The position numbers were made by a program, and so were the translations under genes. Under the pieces are notes generated by a model. It was not told the origin of the DNA. It made no database searches and saw only the letters and a list, made by a program, of their open reading frames with translations. A DNA stretch of 64,000 nt from assembly GCA_900542615.1 (NCBI GenBank), contig UQOG01000002.1, forward strand, positions 21,041 to 85,040. Direction: 5' to 3'. Shown here one piece after another: positions 8,478-17,137 of the stretch; position 1 is the first letter of the stretch; the number at the start of each line of letters is the position of its first letter. The stretch is from an uncultured Eubacteriales bacterium (GTDB lineage: Bacteria; Bacillota; Clostridia; Christensenellales; CAG-138).

Positions 8478-10328
8478 ATGCAGGATACCCCGCTTCTGAA
8501 CCGGCTGGGCTCCCTGGAGGATTACAAGCGGCTGCCCCAAAAGGATCTGGAGGAGCTGGCAAGGGAGATCCGTTTGTGCCTGGTGCAGGTCGTATCCCAA
8601 AATGGCGGGCATTTGGCCTCCAACCTGGGGGCTGTGGAGCTTACCATGGCGATGGATTGGGTATTTGACAGCCCAAGGGATAAGCTGCTATTCGACGTGG
8701 GGCATCAGGCGTATGTGCATAAGCTGCTCACAGGCCGCTACGGGGAATTTTCGACCCTACGGAAGGCCCATGGGTTATCGGGCTTCCCAAAGCGGGAGGA
8801 AAGCGTCCACGACGCCTTTAATACCGGCCATGCCAGCACCTCCATCTCCGCCGCCCTGGGTATGCTGCGGGCCATGCGGCTAAACGGGGATACCACCCAT
8901 TGCGCGGTGGCTTTGATCGGGGATGGGGCTCTGGGGGGCGGTATGGCGTTTGAAGCACTAAACGACGGGGGACAAAGCGGCTTGCCCCTGATCGTGTTGC
9001 TCAACGACAACGGCATGTCCATCTCGAAAAACGTGGGGGCCATGGCCATGCACCTATGCAAGGTGCGCACCAGCAAGCGGTATAACGATTTAAAGCGCCG
9101 GGTGATCGATTACGTGGAAAAGCTGCCGAGGATCGGCCCGGGCTTATATGGGCGCATATCCCGGTTCAAGGAGCGGATCAAGTATTTTTTGCTGCCCAAC
9201 GTGTTGTTTGAGGAGATGGGCTATACCTACCTTGGTCCCATCGACGGGCACGACCTATCGGCCCTGATTCGGGTGCTGGAAAAGGCCAAGGCACTGCGGC
9301 AGCCGGTGGTGATCCATACGGTCACCCAGAAGGGAAAGGGCTACGGCCTAGCTGAATCCAGCCCGGACAAATTCCACGGCATCGGCGCCTTTGACCCACA
9401 GACCGGTTACATCCGGGGCAAGGCGGCCTGCACCAACTCGGACGTGCTGGGCATGACCCTATGCGACCTGGCGGAACGGGATAAACGCATTGTGGCCATC
9501 ACCGCCGCCATGCCGGATGGAACCGGGCTAACGGACTTTGCCCGGCGGTTTCCCCGGCGGTTTTTCGACGTGGGGATCGCGGAACAGCACGCGGTTACCC
9601 TGGCGGCAGGCATGGCTGCGGCGGGCCTGCGGCCGGTGGTGGCCATCTATTCCACCTTTTTGCAGCGGGCCTATGACCAGCTGCTCCATGACGTGGCCCT
9701 GCAGGGGCTGCCGGTGGTCTTTGCGGTGGACCGGGCGGGCCTGGTGGGGGAGGACGGGGAGACCCATCAGGGGGTCTATGACCTGGCCTATTTGCATACC
9801 ATTCCCGAATTGGATATTTATGCGCCCTCCAGCCAGGAGGAGCTAGCCGCCCTGCTGCCCATGGCCTTGGCGGCGGGCCGGCCGGCAGCGGTGCGCTATC
9901 CCCGGGGGGCGCTGATGAACCGGCCGCTGGAAGGGCCGATGGAACGGGGAAAATGGAAGGTCATTCGCCCCCTCCGGCCCGTGACCCTGGTGGCGGAGGG
10001 CCCCATGGTAGAGCGGACGCTGCTGGCGGTAGAAGGCAGGGACGTGGGCGTGGTGGATGCGTGGTGCATTCGGCCTATGGATGGGGATACCATCGATGAA
10101 ATCAAAGGCCGTTGCAAGCGGATTCTATGCCTGGAGGACGGGCTGCAAACGGGCGGCCTGGGCAGCCGGCTTTGCGAAGCCCTGAGCGGCACAGGGATCC
10201 AGGTGGCGCGCCTGGGCGTGGGAGAAGCGCCTGTGGCCCAGGGGACGGCAGCCCAGCAATATGCCTGGTGCGGCCTGGATGTGGAGAGCATCCGGCGGCG
10301 GCTGGAGAAGATGGAGGAAGGGCGATGA
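8478..10328 (+). CDS. dxs: 1-deoxy-D-xylulose-5-phosphate synthase
   Basis: DXS starts the MEP isoprenoid pathway by condensing pyruvate and glyceraldehyde 3-phosphate with thiamine diphosphate. The 616-residue product carries GHLASNLGAVELT, DVGHQAYVHK (His76), the thiamine-binding GDGALGGGMAFEALN near residues 148-162 and the transketolase-type DVGIAEQHAVTLAAG. The ATG at 8478 has a GGAGGG sequence ten bases upstream and gives the standard N-terminus. The stop overlaps the tlyA start. Confidence 0.97.
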   Translation: MQDTPLLNRLGSLEDYKRLPQKDLEELAREIRLCLVQVVSQNGGHLASNLGAVELTMAMDWVFDSPRDKLLFDVGHQAYVHKLLTGRYGEFSTLRKAHGLSGFPKREESVHDAFNTGHASTSISAALGMLRAMRLNGDTTHCAVALIGDGALGGGMAFEALNDGGQSGLPLIVLLNDNGMSISKNVGAMAMHLCKVRTSKRYNDLKRRVIDYVEKLPRIGPGLYGRISRFKERIKYFLLPNVLFEEMGYTYLGPIDGHDLSALIRVLEKAKALRQPVVIHTVTQKGKGYGLAESSPDKFHGIGAFDPQTGYIRGKAACTNSDVLGMTLCDLAERDKRIVAITAAMPDGTGLTDFARRFPRRFFDVGIAEQHAVTLAAGMAAAGLRPVVAIYSTFLQRAYDQLLHDVALQGLPVVFAVDRAGLVGEDGETHQGVYDLAYLHTIPELDIYAPSSQEELAALLPMALAAGRPAAVRYPRGALMNRPLEGPMERGKWKVIRPLRPVTLVAEGPMVERTLLAVEGRDVGVVDAWCIRPMDGDTIDEIKGRCKRILCLEDGLQTGGLGSRLCEALSGTGIQVARLGVGEAPVAQGTAAQQYAWCGLDVESIRRRLEKMEEGR

Positions 10329-11164
10329 AGGGAGTCCGGGCGGACGTTCGTTTGGTGGAGCTGGGCCTTGCGCCCAGCCGGGAAAGGGCCCGGTCCCTGA
10401 TTATGGCCGGGGTGGTTTTCTCGGACGGGAAGCGGGTGGAGAAGGCGGGGGAGACCCTTGGACCGGAACAGACGCTTACGGTCAAGGAGGACCCCATCCC
10501 CTTCGTCAGCCGGGGCGGGCTGAAGCTCGCCAAGGCCATGAAGGCCTTCGGCCTTTCCCTGGACGGGGCGATCGCAGCGGACGTGGGGGCTTCCACCGGC
10601 GGATTCACGGACTGCATGTTGCAAAACGGCGCGAAAAAGGTTTATGCCATCGACGTGGGCTACGGCCAGCTGGATTGGCGGCTGCGCAACGATGGGCGGG
10701 TGGTGGTCATGGAACGGATGAACGCCCGCAATATGGCCCCGGATTGGTTCGCGGAGCCCCTGGATTTTGCCGGCATGGACGTGAGCTTCATCTCCATCCG
10801 CCTGATCCTGCCGGCCCTGTTTTCCTGCCTACGGCCCGGGGCGCAGGCGGTCACGCTGGTGAAGCCCCAATTCGAGGCGGGCCGGGATAAGGTGGGGAAA
10901 AACGGCGTGGTGCGGGATCCAAAGACCCATCTTTGCGTTTTACAGGATGCGGTGCAGGGGGCCATGGCTGCGGGCTTTTCCGTATGCCAGGCGGACTTTT
11001 CCCCCATTACCGGGCCAAAGGGCAACATCGAGTTTTTGCTTCTGCTGGAAAAGGGCGGGGACGCCCCTTTGACAGGGGACGCCTTGGCGCAGCGGCTGCA
11101 AGAGGTGGTGGAGCAAAGCCATGGGGAATTGGAAGGAACGGGGGTTTTGGATAAAATCCCTTGA
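10325..11164 (+). CDS. tlyA: TlyA family rRNA 2'-O-methyltransferase
   Basis: TlyA enzymes methylate riboses in 16S and 23S rRNA and were historically called hemolysins. The 279-residue product has an N-terminal S4-type RNA-binding domain (VRLVELGLAPSRERARSLIMAG) and an FtsJ-like methyltransferase domain with the SAM loop ADVGASTGGFTDCML. The ATG overlaps the dxs stop. The last codon and stop (11162-11164) lie inside the -35 region of the nadK promoter. Confidence 0.94.
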   Translation: MKGVRADVRLVELGLAPSRERARSLIMAGVVFSDGKRVEKAGETLGPEQTLTVKEDPIPFVSRGGLKLAKAMKAFGLSLDGAIAADVGASTGGFTDCMLQNGAKKVYAIDVGYGQLDWRLRNDGRVVVMERMNARNMAPDWFAEPLDFAGMDVSFISIRLILPALFSCLRPGAQAVTLVKPQFEAGRDKVGKNGVVRDPKTHLCVLQDAVQGAMAAGFSVCQADFSPITGPKGNIEFLLLLEKGGDAPLTGDALAQRLQEVVEQSHGELEGTGVLDKIP

Positions 11165-11189
11165 AAAAACGCATAAATACGCATATAAT
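11161..11189 (+). promoter_or_regulatory. Sigma-A promoter of nadK
   Basis: TTGAAA at 11161-11166 and TATAAT at 11184-11189 are separated by exactly 17 bases. The -35 box includes the tlyA stop codon. Transcription should begin near 11196, so in-frame starts at 11161 and 11188 would not be on this transcript; this decides the nadK start at 11218. Confidence 0.82.
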
Positions 11190-11217
11190 GAATAAACAAA
11201 GATCGTTGGGTAGTCAT

Positions 11218-12033
11218 ATGCATAGTTTGGGCATTTTTGCCAATCCGAATAACCCCAGCGCACTGGACGCAGTGCAAAATATTTTGCAAGCGGCAGAGCA
11301 GCTTTCCATGGCCTGCGCCCTGGACGACGCCCTGCGCAGCCTGCCCCAGTTTCAACGGGCCCCGGCCTTTTCCGCGGCCCGGCCCGAGGTGATCCTGGCC
11401 CTGGGGGGGGACGGTACCATTCTGCGGGCGGCTGCCCTGGCCGTACCTTTGGACGTGCCGGTCTTAGGCGTCAACTATGGCCGGGTGGGGTTTATGAGCG
11501 CCATCAGCCATCAGGAGATTCCGGCAGCCCTGGAAAAGCTGCAAAAGGGGCAATACGCGGTAGATGAGCGGATGCTGCTGTCCTGCTCGGTCAACGGTGA
11601 AGCGCCCCAGGATTGCATCAACGAGGCCCTGCTTTATAAGCAGCGGTTTTCCGGGGTGGCGGATATCCATGTGGCCATCGGCGGGCTGGACGCCGGCAGC
11701 GTATTTTGCGACGGCATTATCGTCAGCACGCCCAATGGTTCCACCGGCTATTCCATTTCCGCGGGGGGGCCGGTGGTGGCTCAGGGATTGGACGTGGCCA
11801 TCATTACGCCCATATGCCCCCATACCCTTAGCTTCCGTCCCATTGTGGCGGATCCCGGCGAACCGCTGCGGCTGCGCATGGGCAGCGACGGATATCTGGC
11901 TTTGGACGGCATCTATACCCGGGATATCAACCAGCGGGACGAGATCACCATCCGTAAAAGCCCAAGGACGGTGAAATTCATCCAATTCCAGCAGCGGAAC
12001 ATTTACCAGCTCATCCATACCAAGCTGACCTAG
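11218..12033 (+). CDS. nadK: NAD kinase
   Basis: This enzyme phosphorylates NAD to NADP. The 271-residue product shows the GGDGT motif at residues 63-67, the NYGRVGFMS segment and the NGSTGYSISAGGP loop of the family. The ATG at 11218 gives the expected MHSLGIFANPN start and lies about 22 bases after the predicted transcription start; no clear Shine-Dalgarno sequence is present, so initiation may rely on the short leader. argR and recN follow, the usual Firmicutes order (nadK-argR-recN-spoIVB-spo0A). Confidence 0.93.
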   Translation: MHSLGIFANPNNPSALDAVQNILQAAEQLSMACALDDALRSLPQFQRAPAFSAARPEVILALGGDGTILRAAALAVPLDVPVLGVNYGRVGFMSAISHQEIPAALEKLQKGQYAVDERMLLSCSVNGEAPQDCINEALLYKQRFSGVADIHVAIGGLDAGSVFCDGIIVSTPNGSTGYSISAGGPVVAQGLDVAIITPICPHTLSFRPIVADPGEPLRLRMGSDGYLALDGIYTRDINQRDEITIRKSPRTVKFIQFQQRNIYQLIHTKLT

Positions 12034-12077
12034 CATCCGCACGTTCACCAAATACCAAGTGGGGGAGGTTTATTCAC

Positions 12078-12530
12078 GTGAAGTCTGCGCGCCATGCCAT
12101 CATTCTGGACATCATTGAGCATTACGACATCGATACCCAAGAGGAGCTTGCCGCCCGCCTGCGGGAACAGGGGGTGAAGGTGACCCAGGCCACCGTGTCC
12201 CGGGATATCAAGGAGCTGCGCCTGATCAAGGTGCTCTCCGATGATGGAAATTATAAATACGCTACCGTGGATAAGGCTGAGGCGGGGTTGAAGGATCGAT
12301 TCATCAGCATTTTTGCCCATTCGGTGTTGTCCATGACCGCCACCGGGCATCTGGTGATCGTAAAGACCATCTCCGGTACGGCCGGCGCGGCCACAGAGGC
12401 CATCGATTCCCTGCGTTGGGATGAGATCGCCGGCACCATCGCCGGGGATAATACGATCTTTATCGCGGTGAAGGAGGGGGCGGACGCCAATGAGATGATC
12501 CGCCGGTTCCAAACCCTATTGAAGGTATAG
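12078..12530 (+). CDS. argR: Arginine repressor ArgR
   Basis: ArgR is a hexameric arginine-sensing repressor of arginine metabolism. The 150-residue product has an N-terminal winged helix (QEELAARLREQGVKVTQATVSRDIKELRL) in which recognition residues are visible, and a C-terminal core with GTAGAATEAID and GTIAGDNTIFIA that binds arginine. The start is GTG at 12078, supported by GGGGGAGG at 12061-12068. It sits in the conserved position before recN. Confidence 0.96.
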   Translation: MKSARHAIILDIIEHYDIDTQEELAARLREQGVKVTQATVSRDIKELRLIKVLSDDGNYKYATVDKAEAGLKDRFISIFAHSVLSMTATGHLVIVKTISGTAGAATEAIDSLRWDEIAGTIAGDNTIFIAVKEGADANEMIRRFQTLLKV

Positions 12531-12536
12531 AGGCAT

Positions 12537-14240
12537 ATGCTGCAACGGCTTTTCGTAAAAAACGTAGCCCTGATCGAGGAACTGGACGTGGATTTTACCG
12601 CGGGCTTCAACGTGCTTACAGGTGAGACCGGCGCGGGAAAATCCATCGTGATCGACGCGGTGAACCTGGTGCTGGGGGAGCGGGCCAGCCGGGAGCTGAT
12701 CAAGCATGGGGCGGACAAGGCGCGGGTGGAAGCCATATTCGATATCAAGGGCCGGGACGGCCTTTTATCCGCTTTGGAGGATATGGGCCTTCCTTGCGAG
12801 GCGCCGGGAGAATTGCTGCTCTCCCGGGAGATGTCCATGGCGGGTAAAAACGTGTGCAGGGTGAACGGCGCCTTGGTGAACCTGGCCACCCTTAAGGAGA
12901 TCACCGACCAGCTGGTGGACGTCCACGGCCAGCACGCTCATCAGTCCCTGCTCTCTAAAAACCGGCATATGGAATATCTGGATTCCTTCGCCCAGGAGGA
13001 GATCCGGCCCTGGAAGGAAGGGGTGGCGGCAGCAGCCCAGCGATATAAGCAGATCCAAGGGGAGCTGCTGGAGGGCTTTGGCTCTGAGGAGGAGCGGGCC
13101 AGGGAAATGGACATGCTGCGCTATCAGATTCAGGAGATCGAGAAGGCAGGTCTATATGCGGGGGAGGAAGAAGCCCTGTTGGCGGAGCGTAAGGTGCTGC
13201 AAAACGCCGCCCGGATCATGGAAGCCTTGGAGCAGGGCGGCGAAGCCCTGAGCGGCGAAGGGGATACGGCGGTAGCCCTGGTCAACGCCGCATGGCGGCA
13301 GATCCAGGGGATCGGGGAGCTTTCGGCGGAATATGGAGCGTTGGCCCAGCGGCTGGAGGAGGCGTATTATGCCCTGGAGGATATCAGCTACAGCCTGCGG
13401 GACCTGCAAGCCGGTTTTGAATACGACCCCCAGCGGGCAGAGCAGATCGAGGAGCGGCTGGCGCTGTACCATAACCTGAAGCGGAAATACGGCGAGGACT
13501 ATGAAGCGATCATGGGTTACCTGGCAGCCAGCGCAGAGCGGTTGGAGAAGCTGGAAGGCTCGGAAGAGCGCCGGGCAAACCTGGAGCGGGAGCTTCAGCA
13601 GGCGGAGGAGGCATATAGGCAGCAGGCGGACGGGTTGACCCAGGCCCGCAGGGCGGCGGCAGCCGCCTTGGAAGCGGGCATGGTACAGGAGCTCAAGGAG
13701 CTGGGATTTGCCCATGGGGACTTTGCCGTGGCATTCCATCCGGTGGAGGGCATTTCCGCCCTTGGGGCGGAGCGGGCGGAATTCCTGCTCAGCGCCAACG
13801 CGGGAGAGCCGCTCAAGCCCCTGGAAAAGGTGGCCTCCGGCGGCGAAATCAGCCGGATCATGCTGGCCATGAAGGCCATGTTCGCCAAAGGCGATGCCAT
13901 TGGGACCCTGATTTTCGATGAGATCGACACGGGGATCAGCGGCAGGATCGCCAGCGTGGTGGGGGAGAAGATGGTGCGCATCGCCCAGGACCATCAGGTG
14001 CTGTGCGTCACACATCTGCCGCAGATCGCCGCCATGGCGGACGCCCATTACCTGGTGGAAAAATCCGAAGACGCAGGCCATGCCCGCACGTCCTTGCGGC
14101 TTCTCACCCAGCAGGAACGCTATGCCCAGGTGGCGGCCATGATGAGCGGGACCGGACAAAGCGCCACGGCATTGGAGCACGCCAGGGAGCTGGTGGATGG
14201 CTGCGCAGCCGCTAAAGCGGGCGGCCGAAAGGGCGCATAG
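12537..14240 (+). CDS. recN: DNA repair protein RecN
   Basis: RecN is an SMC-like ATPase used in double-strand-break repair. The 567-residue product has Walker A at residues 29-36 (GETGAGKS), a central coiled coil rich in Glu, Arg and Ala, and the C-terminal signature and Walker B parts: KVASGGEISRIMLAMKAM, FDEIDTGISGRIA and VTHLPQIAAMAD. The start lies six bases after the argR stop. A strong terminator hairpin follows at 14299-14346. Confidence 0.97.
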   Translation: MLQRLFVKNVALIEELDVDFTAGFNVLTGETGAGKSIVIDAVNLVLGERASRELIKHGADKARVEAIFDIKGRDGLLSALEDMGLPCEAPGELLLSREMSMAGKNVCRVNGALVNLATLKEITDQLVDVHGQHAHQSLLSKNRHMEYLDSFAQEEIRPWKEGVAAAAQRYKQIQGELLEGFGSEEERAREMDMLRYQIQEIEKAGLYAGEEEALLAERKVLQNAARIMEALEQGGEALSGEGDTAVALVNAAWRQIQGIGELSAEYGALAQRLEEAYYALEDISYSLRDLQAGFEYDPQRAEQIEERLALYHNLKRKYGEDYEAIMGYLAASAERLEKLEGSEERRANLERELQQAEEAYRQQADGLTQARRAAAAALEAGMVQELKELGFAHGDFAVAFHPVEGISALGAERAEFLLSANAGEPLKPLEKVASGGEISRIMLAMKAMFAKGDAIGTLIFDEIDTGISGRIASVVGEKMVRIAQDHQVLCVTHLPQIAAMADAHYLVEKSEDAGHARTSLRLLTQQERYAQVAAMMSGTGQSATALEHARELVDGCAAAKAGGRKGA

Positions 14241-14298
14241 CTGCAAAAAGGAAAGAATATATTCCCACCGTATAGCCGAGACGGATGCCGAGGAAACT

Positions 14299-14346
14299 AA
14301 CACTGCGGATGAAGGGGCGAAGCCCTGGAACCCCAGTGTTTTTTTT
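14299..14346 (+). terminator. Branched terminator hairpin between recN and spoIVB
   Basis: An outer stem AACACTG (14299-14305) pairs with CAGTGTT (14334-14340) and is extended by GG/CC across one mismatch. Inside it a second stem GGGC-GAA-GCCC is visible. A run of eight T (14339-14346) follows directly. The run ends 15 bases before the spoIVB ATG, and the spoIVB ribosome site GAGGTGA lies in those bases. It could be the plain recN terminator or a conditional terminator in a spoIVB leader; the upstream bases contain a further small stem (CCGT 14268-14271 with ACGG 14281-14284). Confidence 0.8.
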
Positions 14347-14360
14347 CGAGGTGACGTGCC

Positions 14361-15617
14361 ATGAACAGAGGCAGGGGGAGCGCCGTTGTGCGCGGAATTG
14401 GTCTGCTGGTCTGCTTGCTGCTGATCAGCTTTAACTATGGGGAGCCGGCGCGGCTCGTCCGGGAGCTGCCGAGCCAGGCCTACATCGGATCGGACAGCGA
14501 AAGCCAGCTGGCTGGCATTGGCGCGCCCTTTTCCCTTCGGTATGGGCAAAACCAGCAGGCCGTATCCCAGGATCTATCCCAGACCCTTTCCCAGGACGCG
14601 GCTGCCGGGTATTCGGTGCAGGTGGACCTATTCGGCCTGATCCCCCTGAAAAAGATCAGCTTTTATACCCGGGATTCCATCTGGGTGATGCCGGGCGGCT
14701 ATTCGGTAGGCGTCACCCTGTATACCAAGGGAGCGTTGGTGGTGGGGCTGGGGGAATTTGAGACCCTGGATGGAACCGCCGTATGCCCGGCCCAGGCGGC
14801 GGGGATCCGGGTGGGGGACGTGATCCTGGGGGTAAACGGCACGGAGGTAAAGGATGCGGCCCATTTGACGGCCTTGTGCAACGAAACCCAAGGGGCGGTA
14901 GACCTGCGCCTTGCAAGGGGCGAGGAGACCTTGGAGGTGACCATCCAGCCGGCGGCAGACCGGCAGGATGGGATCTATAAAATGGGCATGTGGGTGCGGG
15001 ACAGTACGGCGGGCATCGGGACCTTATCCTTTTACGCCATGGATACCCTGCGTTACGGCGCATTGGGGCATCCCATCACGGATGTGGATACGGGGTCGTT
15101 GCTGTCTGTGAAGACCGGGGAGATCGTGCAATCCAATGTGGTGGGCATCGCCCAGGGAAGCAGCGGCCTCCCGGGGGAGATCCAGGGCGCCTTCAGCACC
15201 GTCAGCCAGCGGTTGGGCACGCTGGAAACCAACAGCAATATCGGCATATATGGGCAGCTTTATTCTCCACTGGAAAACCCGCTGTATCCGGAGGGGGTAT
15301 TGCTTGCTTATCCGGAGGAGATTCATACGGGCGCCGCACAGCTATTGACTACGGTGGATGAAAACGGGGTACAGGCCTATGATTGCCAAATCATAAAAAC
15401 CTACCCGCAGACCAGCGCCGCCGCCAAGGGGATGGTCGTCCAGATCACCGACCCAAGGCTCATCGAAAAGACGGGCGGGATCGTGCAAGGCATGAGCGGC
15501 AGCCCCATTGTGCAGGATGGGAAGCTGGCAGGCGCCGTAACCCACGTATTTGTCAACGATCCCCTTCGGGGATATTGCATTTACGCCCTCTGGATGTACC
15601 AACAAACCCTGAATTAG
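14361..15617 (+). CDS. spoIVB: SpoIVB sporulation serine peptidase
   Basis: SpoIVB is secreted from the forespore and cleaves SpoIVFA to trigger processing of pro-sigma-K. The 418-residue product has an N-terminal membrane anchor (about residues 9-24), a PDZ domain around residues 125-200 (AQAAGIRVGDVILGVNG), and the S55 peptidase domain with His237 in GHPITDVDTG and the Ser motif GMSGSPIV near residues 377-383. The gene lies between recN and spo0A, its standard place. An AT-rich spacer follows. Confidence 0.96.
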   Translation: MNRGRGSAVVRGIGLLVCLLLISFNYGEPARLVRELPSQAYIGSDSESQLAGIGAPFSLRYGQNQQAVSQDLSQTLSQDAAAGYSVQVDLFGLIPLKKISFYTRDSIWVMPGGYSVGVTLYTKGALVVGLGEFETLDGTAVCPAQAAGIRVGDVILGVNGTEVKDAAHLTALCNETQGAVDLRLARGEETLEVTIQPAADRQDGIYKMGMWVRDSTAGIGTLSFYAMDTLRYGALGHPITDVDTGSLLSVKTGEIVQSNVVGIAQGSSGLPGEIQGAFSTVSQRLGTLETNSNIGIYGQLYSPLENPLYPEGVLLAYPEEIHTGAAQLLTTVDENGVQAYDCQIIKTYPQTSAAAKGMVVQITDPRLIEKTGGIVQGMSGSPIVQDGKLAGAVTHVFVNDPLRGYCIYALWMYQQTLN

Positions 15618-15662
15618 TATAATAAATTATACAAAAAATAACATACATATATTCTAGATAGC

Positions 15663-15700
15663 AGCTGGAAATATCATAATAATGGGATGTATTTCCAGCT
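15663..15700 (+). terminator. Inverted repeat after spoIVB
   Basis: An 11-base arm (15663-15673, beginning AGCTGGAAAT) is perfectly repeated in inverse at 15690-15700 with a 16-base loop. A five-T run lies ten bases further on. It is probably a weak terminator ending spoIVB transcription, though the T run is not adjacent. Confidence 0.5.
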
Positions 15701-15771
15701 TAGCTCTATATTTTTGTATAAAACCTACTGTCGTCCCTTTGTATAATTCATGCGCAAAAACTGTCTATGCA

Positions 15772-15800
15772 TTGCGCTTGCTTCCAGATTCTGCTATACT
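15772..15800 (+). promoter_or_regulatory. Extended -10 promoter of spo0A
   Basis: TTGCGC at 15772-15777 and TATACT at 15795-15800 are spaced by 17 bases, and TGC directly precedes the -10 box (extended -10). It would give a leader of about 100 bases before the ATG at 15906. Confidence 0.55.
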
Positions 15801-15862
15801 TATCCTGTAGCTTGTACGTTAATAGTTTTTTCTTTTTTCCTTCCAGATCCTCTATTTACAAA

Positions 15863-15900
15863 ATAATTAAATATGTGGTATATAATTAAATATGTGGTAT
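15863..15900 (+). repeat. Perfect 19-base tandem duplication before spo0A
   Basis: Two identical adjacent copies of 19 bases (15863-15881 and 15882-15900, each beginning ATAATTAAATATG) end five bases before the spo0A ATG. Each copy carries an ATG; the first is in frame with spo0A, the second is not. The duplication replaces the place where a ribosome-binding site would be expected, and no Shine-Dalgarno sequence is visible. Confidence 0.9.
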
Positions 15901-15905
15901 TTGCT

Positions 15906-16694
15906 ATGAAACCTTATAGCTTGCTTATCATTACGGATAACGTAACTCTACGGGAAAGGCTGGAAACGTATTTCTCATCCATTTCCCTGATTTCCCTGCT
16001 GCCTTCCGCAGTGGATGGACCATCCGGTGTGGTGCAGGCCAAGCTCAACGAACCCGATATGATGCTGCTGGATATGCTTATGCCCAAAATGGATGGCATC
16101 GCGGTGCTTCGGCGGCTACAGGCGGAAAATTGCTGTAAAAATACCCGCATATTCGCCTTGTCATCCATGAAGGGCGAGGAAGCCATCCAGCTGGGGGAGA
16201 GCTTAGGTGTTACCTATCAGATCCAAATGCCAACGGATGAAAGCCTGATTTTTAGCCGGATGATGGACTTTGCGCCGGATCGGGATGGGCGCGTTAAGCA
16301 ATATCGCAACAGGATGCGGGAAAACGATTTGAATTTGCAGATTGACGAGGCGATTACTTTTCTGTTCCGGCATATGGGCTGCCCGGTGAACCTGGCCGGA
16401 TATTATCAGGCGAAAACCGTTATTTCCTACTGTGTGCGCAATCGTGAAAGGGCCATTTTCCTTTCCAAGGAGGCATATCCCTATGCCGCAAAAATCCATG
16501 GGGTAAACGCAAAGCAAATCGAACGGAATATCCGCAACCTCATCGAGGTCACCTGGACACGCGGCGATATGAAGGCCCAGCATAAGATCTTCGGCAACAC
16601 CGTGGAAGACGAAAAATCCAGGCCCACCAATAAGGAGTTTATCGCAAACTTGACCCAGTATACCATTCGGCGTTTACATAAGACCCTGAGCTAA
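15906..16694 (+). CDS. spo0A: Spo0A-like sporulation response regulator with altered receiver
   Basis: Spo0A is the phosphorylated master regulator of sporulation entry. The 262-residue product has a receiver (1-120) and a Spo0A C-terminal DNA-binding domain (about 145-255). The latter keeps the sequence IERNIRNLIEVTWTRGD and ends with RPTNKEFIANL. The phosphoacceptor Asp56 is kept in LLDMLMPKMDG, but the acidic pair is Thr10-Asp11, Ser replaces the switch Thr, and the near-invariant Lys108 is Met (QMPTD where KPFD is expected). Several recognition-helix residues also differ. The start at 15906 gives the family numbering; an in-frame ATG at 15873 would add 11 residues. Its place after spoIVB is the canonical one. 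The gene and its spacers are more AT-rich than the neighbours. Confidence 0.88.
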   Translation: MKPYSLLIITDNVTLRERLETYFSSISLISLLPSAVDGPSGVVQAKLNEPDMMLLDMLMPKMDGIAVLRRLQAENCCKNTRIFALSSMKGEEAIQLGESLGVTYQIQMPTDESLIFSRMMDFAPDRDGRVKQYRNRMRENDLNLQIDEAITFLFRHMGCPVNLAGYYQAKTVISYCVRNRERAIFLSKEAYPYAAKIHGVNAKQIERNIRNLIEVTWTRGDMKAQHKIFGNTVEDEKSRPTNKEFIANLTQYTIRRLHKTLS

Positions 16695-16704
16695 AAATAG
16701 GCCC

Positions 16705-16764
16705 GCTTGCAAACGGAGAGAAACCAGCAAAGCAGTTATGCTTTTGCATGGTTTCCTTGCAAGC
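16705..16764 (+). terminator. Long imperfect hairpin after spo0A
   Basis: The outer arms GCTTGCAA (16705-16712) and TTGCAAGC (16757-16764) enclose inner arms GAAACCA and TGGTTTC, and further in GCAAAGCA faces TGCTTTTGC. There is no T run after it. It probably ends or stabilises the spo0A transcript, or belongs to a small RNA. Confidence 0.5.
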
Positions 16765-17106
16765 ATAGGGAATGGGCACAGTTCTATGCTATGGCATTAC
16801 TTTTCTTATATTTCAGCCGGACGCATTAGAATTTATTGATATAATTGAAATAAACATCTAATAATATGCTGTAATTTCATATTGCGAAAAAAATATAGCC
16901 GCGTTATATGAAAATAAAAAACGATTTGGGTGGTATGCTTTTCTTCCGAAGCGCATACCCATTTCTAGGTATGCTATATCCCGGGCTTCATGCGGCCCGC
17001 CGTAACAAGCGGGCAAAGAAAAGCTGCGGCGGTTCAGTATCGTATTCATCAATAGATAAAGGCAAAATGATGTATGTGCTCACCTATATGCTGCCCTCGA
17101 TTTAAT

Positions 17107-17137
17107 CCAGCGCCAACAACGGTAGAATTGGCGCTGG
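17107..17137 (+). terminator. Perfect 10-base stem before spoIIM
   Basis: CCAGCGCCAA (17107-17116) and TTGGCGCTGG (17128-17137) form a perfect stem with an 11-base loop, 40 bases before spoIIM. No T tract follows on either strand, so it may be a leader structure rather than a terminator. Confidence 0.45.

Noticed and set aside
16908..17105. A 65-codon + strand open frame in the spo0A-spoIIM spacer
   Set aside because: It has no ribosome-binding site and runs through two hairpins; the translated text resembles no family.
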